IMG/VR virus record: IMGVR_UViG_3300009499_000019
Location: 1-39,335 of that record
Direction: 5' to 3' (one strand)
DNA: 39,335 nucleotides
Source of the DNA: a virus
Shown: piece after piece, positions 37,522 through 39,335 of the stretch
How positions within the stretch are numbered: position 1 is the first letter of the stretch
Layout: every line of letters begins with the position of its first letter
Notes under the pieces: generated by a model
The model's database searches: none
What the model was told of the DNA's origin: nothing
Seen by the model: the letters and a program-made list of their open reading frames with translations, nothing else
Position numbers and translations under genes: made by a program

Positions 37522-37875
37522 ATGGGCCGGCTGCATGAGTTCCTCGAGGATGAGACGGGCCGGCTCTCGGTCTCCCGCCTGGTCCCCTTGCTCACCTTCT
37601 GGGCCATCCTCGCGGGGGCGATCGCCCAGGCCATCAAGACCCGGGCATGGCCCGACGTACCTGCCGGCTGGCTCCAGCTGATGGGCATCACGCTCGGGGG
37701 CTACGCGGCCCGGGCCGGCGTGTCGCAGTTCGCGAGCGCGTACGGCCAGCGCCCGATTATGGCCCCCGGAACCCCTCCGCCCCTCCCCCCGCCGGCCCCA
37801 CCCAAGGGCCGGAGCACCACCCCGAATCCCCACCCGGCCCCCGTGGCCGGCGAAGACGCCAACTCGGCAGATTAG
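37522..37875 (+). CDS. Holin candidate
   Basis: A 117-residue protein. Two hydrophobic segments: VPLLTFWAILAGAIAQAI (about 21-38) and GWLQLMGITLGGYAARAGVSQF (about 49-70), then a Pro-rich disordered tail (TPPPLPPPAPPKGRS). The N-terminus is MGRLHEFLEDETGRLSVSRL, a pattern common in phage membrane proteins annotated as holins. It would open the cytoplasmic membrane for the amidase. It begins two bases after the previous stop and is followed by the amidase gene. The second segment is only mildly hydrophobic, so one membrane pass is possible. Confidence 0.7.
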   Translation: MGRLHEFLEDETGRLSVSRLVPLLTFWAILAGAIAQAIKTRAWPDVPAGWLQLMGITLGGYAARAGVSQFASAYGQRPIMAPGTPPPLPPPAPPKGRSTTPNPHPAPVAGEDANSAD

Positions 37876-37885
37876 GAGCGACCCC

Positions 37886-38359
37886 ATGGCAGAGCTGCAA
37901 CCCCGCGACACCTCGGAGATCCACTACCTCGTCGTCCACTGCTCGGACAGCCCGAAGGCGACCACGACCACCGAAGACATCGACCAATGGCACAAGGACC
38001 GCGGTTGGGTCTGCATCGGCTACAACGGGGTCATCGAGGGCGACGGGAGCTTCCACGTCGGCCGCCCAGACGACGTGATGCCCGCCCACGCCGAGGGCTT
38101 CAACCACTGCAGCCTCGGGATTTGCGTCACGGGCCGCTTCGACGAGGAGACGATCGAGGAGGGAGACTCCCAGTTCGAGGCCCTCGTCCAGGTCGTGGCG
38201 GCCAAGTGCAAGGAGTACGACATCCCGGTCCAACAGGTGATCGGGCACCGGGACGTTTATACGCTTCAGGGCGTGCCTCAGGCGAAGACGTGTCCTGGCC
38301 ACAACCTGTACGCGCTCCTGCCGCGGCTGCGCGAGCGCGTCGCGGGGTACCTCGCATGA
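37886..38359 (+). CDS. N-acetylmuramoyl-L-alanine amidase, T7 lysozyme type
   Basis: A 157-residue zinc amidase that cuts peptidoglycan between MurNAc and the stem peptide. Zinc ligands H18 (VVHCSDS), H121 (GHRDV) and C136 (KTCPGH) correspond to T7 lysozyme H17, H122 and C130, and Y46 (GYN) and the Lys in AKTC (134) match the catalytic Y46 and K128. AGGAG precedes the ATG. There is no signal peptide, so it depends on a holin for export. In T7 the homologue also inhibits RNA polymerase; nothing here suggests that. It lies right after the holin candidate and overlaps the last gene by four bases. Confidence 0.92.
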   Translation: MAELQPRDTSEIHYLVVHCSDSPKATTTTEDIDQWHKDRGWVCIGYNGVIEGDGSFHVGRPDDVMPAHAEGFNHCSLGICVTGRFDEETIEEGDSQFEALVQVVAAKCKEYDIPVQQVIGHRDVYTLQGVPQAKTCPGHNLYALLPRLRERVAGYLA

Positions 38360-39117
38360 TCCGGCTGATCAAGAGCATCGATGAGCTGCCCAAGGGGCCC
38401 GTCCCCGGAATCGCCACTCTCGCCGCCCTCGCCTTCCTGGTGGGGGCGGCTGTGCTTGGGGTTGCCCACTGCGGCCACCCCGTTCCCACCCCGGCTCCGA
38501 CCATCCGGCCCGCGCCATGGGAGACCTCGGCGCGACCGGCGCTGATCGCCACCACCTCGGCTCAGGCGATCGCTACCCAGAGCATCCGGATCACCATCCG
38601 TCGGCGGCGAGCCCCGCAGGTCCGCCACGCTCCCGCAGGACCTGCAGGTGACGCAGCCAGCCGGCGCCCACCCGAGCAGCCGACGCCGGCCGACGCCACC
38701 CAAGACACGCCGGAGGAAGAGACGATCGAGGTCGAGGCCTCCCAGGCCATAGAGGCAACGGCAACCGCGAGCGCCCAGGCGTCCGCATCGGCATCACCGC
38801 CCCCGGACCACACCATCGATGGCGGCCACCAACCAGGGTACAAGTTGTACCCCCCTTCGAATGAACACGGCCGAATCGGAGTGATCGCCGGCCTCATGCC
38901 CGGCGTGCTCGCAGCCGACCTCGAGCTGGTCAAGGTCGACGTGCCCCATGGACTGGTCGGCGTCCCGTTCGAGGTGGGCGTCGACCTGGAGGCCAACCAC
39001 CTCCAGGCGGGCGCGGCGGTGACCGTCGGAGCGAAGGCCTTCGGGATGGCCGGAGCGTTCACCACCTGGCGTGGGGATCAGAGAGGGCTCCTCCTGGGGG
39101 CAGGGCTACGGTTCTGA
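38356..39117 (+). CDS. Membrane-anchored lysis-end protein, possible spanin
   Basis: A 253-residue protein starting in the ATGA overlap with the amidase. Residues 17-39 (PGIATLAALAFLVGAAVLGVAHC) form one N-terminal transmembrane helix. A long Pro/Ala/Thr and Glu-rich part follows (about 44-165), surely extended in the periplasm. The C-terminal 80 residues are beta-like: GRIGVIAGLMPGVLAADLELVKVDVPHGLVGVPFEVGVDLEANHLQAGAAVTVGAKAFG, ending GLLLGAGLRF with the terminal Phe usual in outer-membrane barrels. I infer a protein spanning from inner to outer membrane, like a spanin. The ordinary Rz/Rz1 pair and a lipobox are missing. A cargo envelope protein is an alternative. Confidence 0.6.
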   Translation: MIRLIKSIDELPKGPVPGIATLAALAFLVGAAVLGVAHCGHPVPTPAPTIRPAPWETSARPALIATTSAQAIATQSIRITIRRRRAPQVRHAPAGPAGDAASRRPPEQPTPADATQDTPEEETIEVEASQAIEATATASAQASASASPPPDHTIDGGHQPGYKLYPPSNEHGRIGVIAGLMPGVLAADLELVKVDVPHGLVGVPFEVGVDLEANHLQAGAAVTVGAKAFGMAGAFTTWRGDQRGLLLGAGLRF

Positions 39118-39126
39118 CGTTTACCG

Positions 39127-39153
39127 TCTCGCCCGATCTCGCCAAATCTCACC
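39127..39153. other. Three 10-bp-phased TCTCRCC motifs in the right arm
   Basis: TCTCGCC (39127-39133), TCTCGCC (39137-39143) and TCTCACC (39147-39153) repeat with a strict 10-bp period directly after the last gene. Two motifs with the same phase lie in the left arm (146-161, minus strand). They could be binding sites for the AlpA-like excisionase or for a bending protein. Confidence 0.4.
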
Positions 39154-39168
39154 CAGGCTCGGCAAATT

Positions 39169-39189
39169 GGGCATACAAGGGGGCATACA
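39169..39189. other. Right integrase arm-type sites
   Basis: GGGCATACA occurs at 39169-39177 and 39181-39189 with a 12-bp period, the same word and period as the pair at 279-299. Together they fit arm-type sites of the integrase flanking the core on both sides of the circular attP. Confidence 0.75.
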
Positions 39190-39212
39190 AAAGCGGGTGC
39201 TTAATCCCTGAA

Positions 39213-39267
39213 ACGTAGTGGAGGCGCAGGGATTCGAACCCTGAACCAAGGGATTATGAGTCCCCTG
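39213..39267 (-). other. attR: Right attachment site
   Basis: Bases 39213-39260 are identical to 76-123. The right copy is inside an intact tRNA gene, so the prophage end restores the 3' part of the tRNA and leaves the host gene functional. The repeat includes six bases past the tRNA end. Confidence 0.9.
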
Positions 39268-39291
39268 CTCTGACCGTTGAGCTACACCTCC
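39219..39291 (-). tRNA. tRNA with CAT anticodon (tRNA-Met), integration target
   Basis: The minus strand folds into a full cloverleaf of 73 bases: acceptor GGAGGTG/CGCCTCC, D stem GCTC/GAGC, anticodon stem GGGGA/TCCCT with loop CTCATAA, and T arm CAGGG-TTCGAAT-CCCTG. The discriminator base is A. The anticodon is CAT. CCA is not encoded, so it is added by enzyme. Elongator Met is most likely; tRNA-Ile with a lysidine-modified CAT cannot be excluded by eye. It lacks the three consecutive G-C pairs expected in the anticodon stem of an initiator. Confidence 0.93.
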
Positions 39292-39315
39292 GGGGCCCGG
39301 TCGCCCGGAATGGCC

Positions 39316-39321
39316 ATTATC
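39316..39321 (-). promoter_or_regulatory. -10 box of the tRNA promoter
   Basis: On the minus strand GATAAT (5 of 6 to TATAAT) lies 24 bases before the tRNA 5' end. The matching -35 would fall outside the window. The tRNA therefore still has its own promoter after integration. Confidence 0.5.
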
Positions 39322-39335
39322 GCACAGCTCCGAAA

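Larger units (their letters stand above)
76..39260. mobile_element. Complete siphovirus-like prophage integrated in tRNA-Met
   Basis: The element is bounded by a 48-bp direct repeat of the tRNA 3' part. It starts with an integrase reading inward from the left site and contains immunity, replication, packaging, head, tail and lysis genes in the usual order. The equivalent points of the two repeats are 39137 bp apart. No large gap, insertion sequence or obvious decayed structural gene is visible. Terminase, portal, coat, tail chaperone, tape measure, fibre and amidase are all full length, so the prophage looks intact and possibly inducible. Confidence 0.93.

Noticed and set aside
37987-38355. 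Upstream extension of the last gene through the amidase region
   Set aside because: That frame is an Arg/Gly-rich shadow of the amidase gene; the ATGA overlap at 38356 and the membrane helix right after it mark the real start.

Overview
The window is almost entirely one complete temperate prophage of about 39.1 kb. It sits in a tRNA gene with a CAT anticodon, most simply tRNA-Met. A 48-bp exact repeat (76-123 and 39213-39260) marks the two attachment sites. The intact tRNA lies on the minus strand at the right edge (39219-39291), and the left copy is only its displaced 3' part. The host is a GC-rich bacterium whose tRNA gene does not encode CCA. The palindrome GCGATCGC (the core of cyanobacterial HIP1) occurs about 21 times, which hints at, but does not prove, a cyanobacteria-related lineage. 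A T7-type amidase and a membrane-anchored lysis-end protein suggest a host with an outer membrane.

Layout: (1) 1-309, the left junction. It holds integrase arm-type sites and, outside the prophage, a different pair of 12-bp-spaced repeats that look like the end of a second element integrated in tandem at the same tRNA. (2) 310-3653, lysogeny region: P4-type tyrosine integrase, two minus-strand cargo genes (one a FxLYD-type lipoprotein), a small operon behind a promoter with a GAAC-N4-GTTC LexA-type box, and a convergent XRE repressor without an S24 self-cleavage domain. (3) 3654-14367, early region: an operator cluster built on ACCTA, a Cro-like gene, an HNH endonuclease, an AlpA-type excisionase/regulator, a chain of small overlapping genes, a P-loop ATPase (possible Sak4-type recombinase), a WSA-repeat protein, a second HNH endonuclease, a Dam-type methylase, an initiator-like protein with an iteron cluster inside its own gene, a RusA resolvase, and an intrinsic terminator. 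(4) 14392-27044, packaging and head: terS, terL, two possible decoration proteins, portal, a MuF-like protein fused to a zinc metallopeptidase, scaffold, HK97-fold coat, connectors, tail terminator and tail tube. (5) 27168-36668, tail: a gpG/gpGT pair with the slippery heptamer GGGAAAG, a 1290-residue tape measure, hub, distal tail protein, and a fibre with an S74 self-cleaving chaperone. The absence of a sheath gene and the presence of gpG/GT point to a siphovirus-like, non-contractile tail. (6) 36665-39117, a transglutaminase-like cysteine hydrolase, two holin-type membrane proteins, the amidase and a possible spanin. (7) 39118-39335, the right arm and the tRNA.

How it works together, as inference: the repressor holds the ACCTA operators. 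DNA damage would remove LexA from the box at 2405-2416 and express the 2451-3052 operon, which runs head-on into the repressor gene and may act as an antirepressor. Early genes then replicate DNA from the iteron origin inside the initiator gene, and the late operon packages and assembles the particle. Several hairpins between late genes probably set relative expression levels.

The points most worth checking are the LexA-box/antirepressor arrangement, the iteron origin inside the initiator gene, the MuF-metallopeptidase fusion, the tandem-integration signature at the left edge, the exact -1 frameshift site in the tail chaperone gene, and a G10 tract that truncates a small gene.
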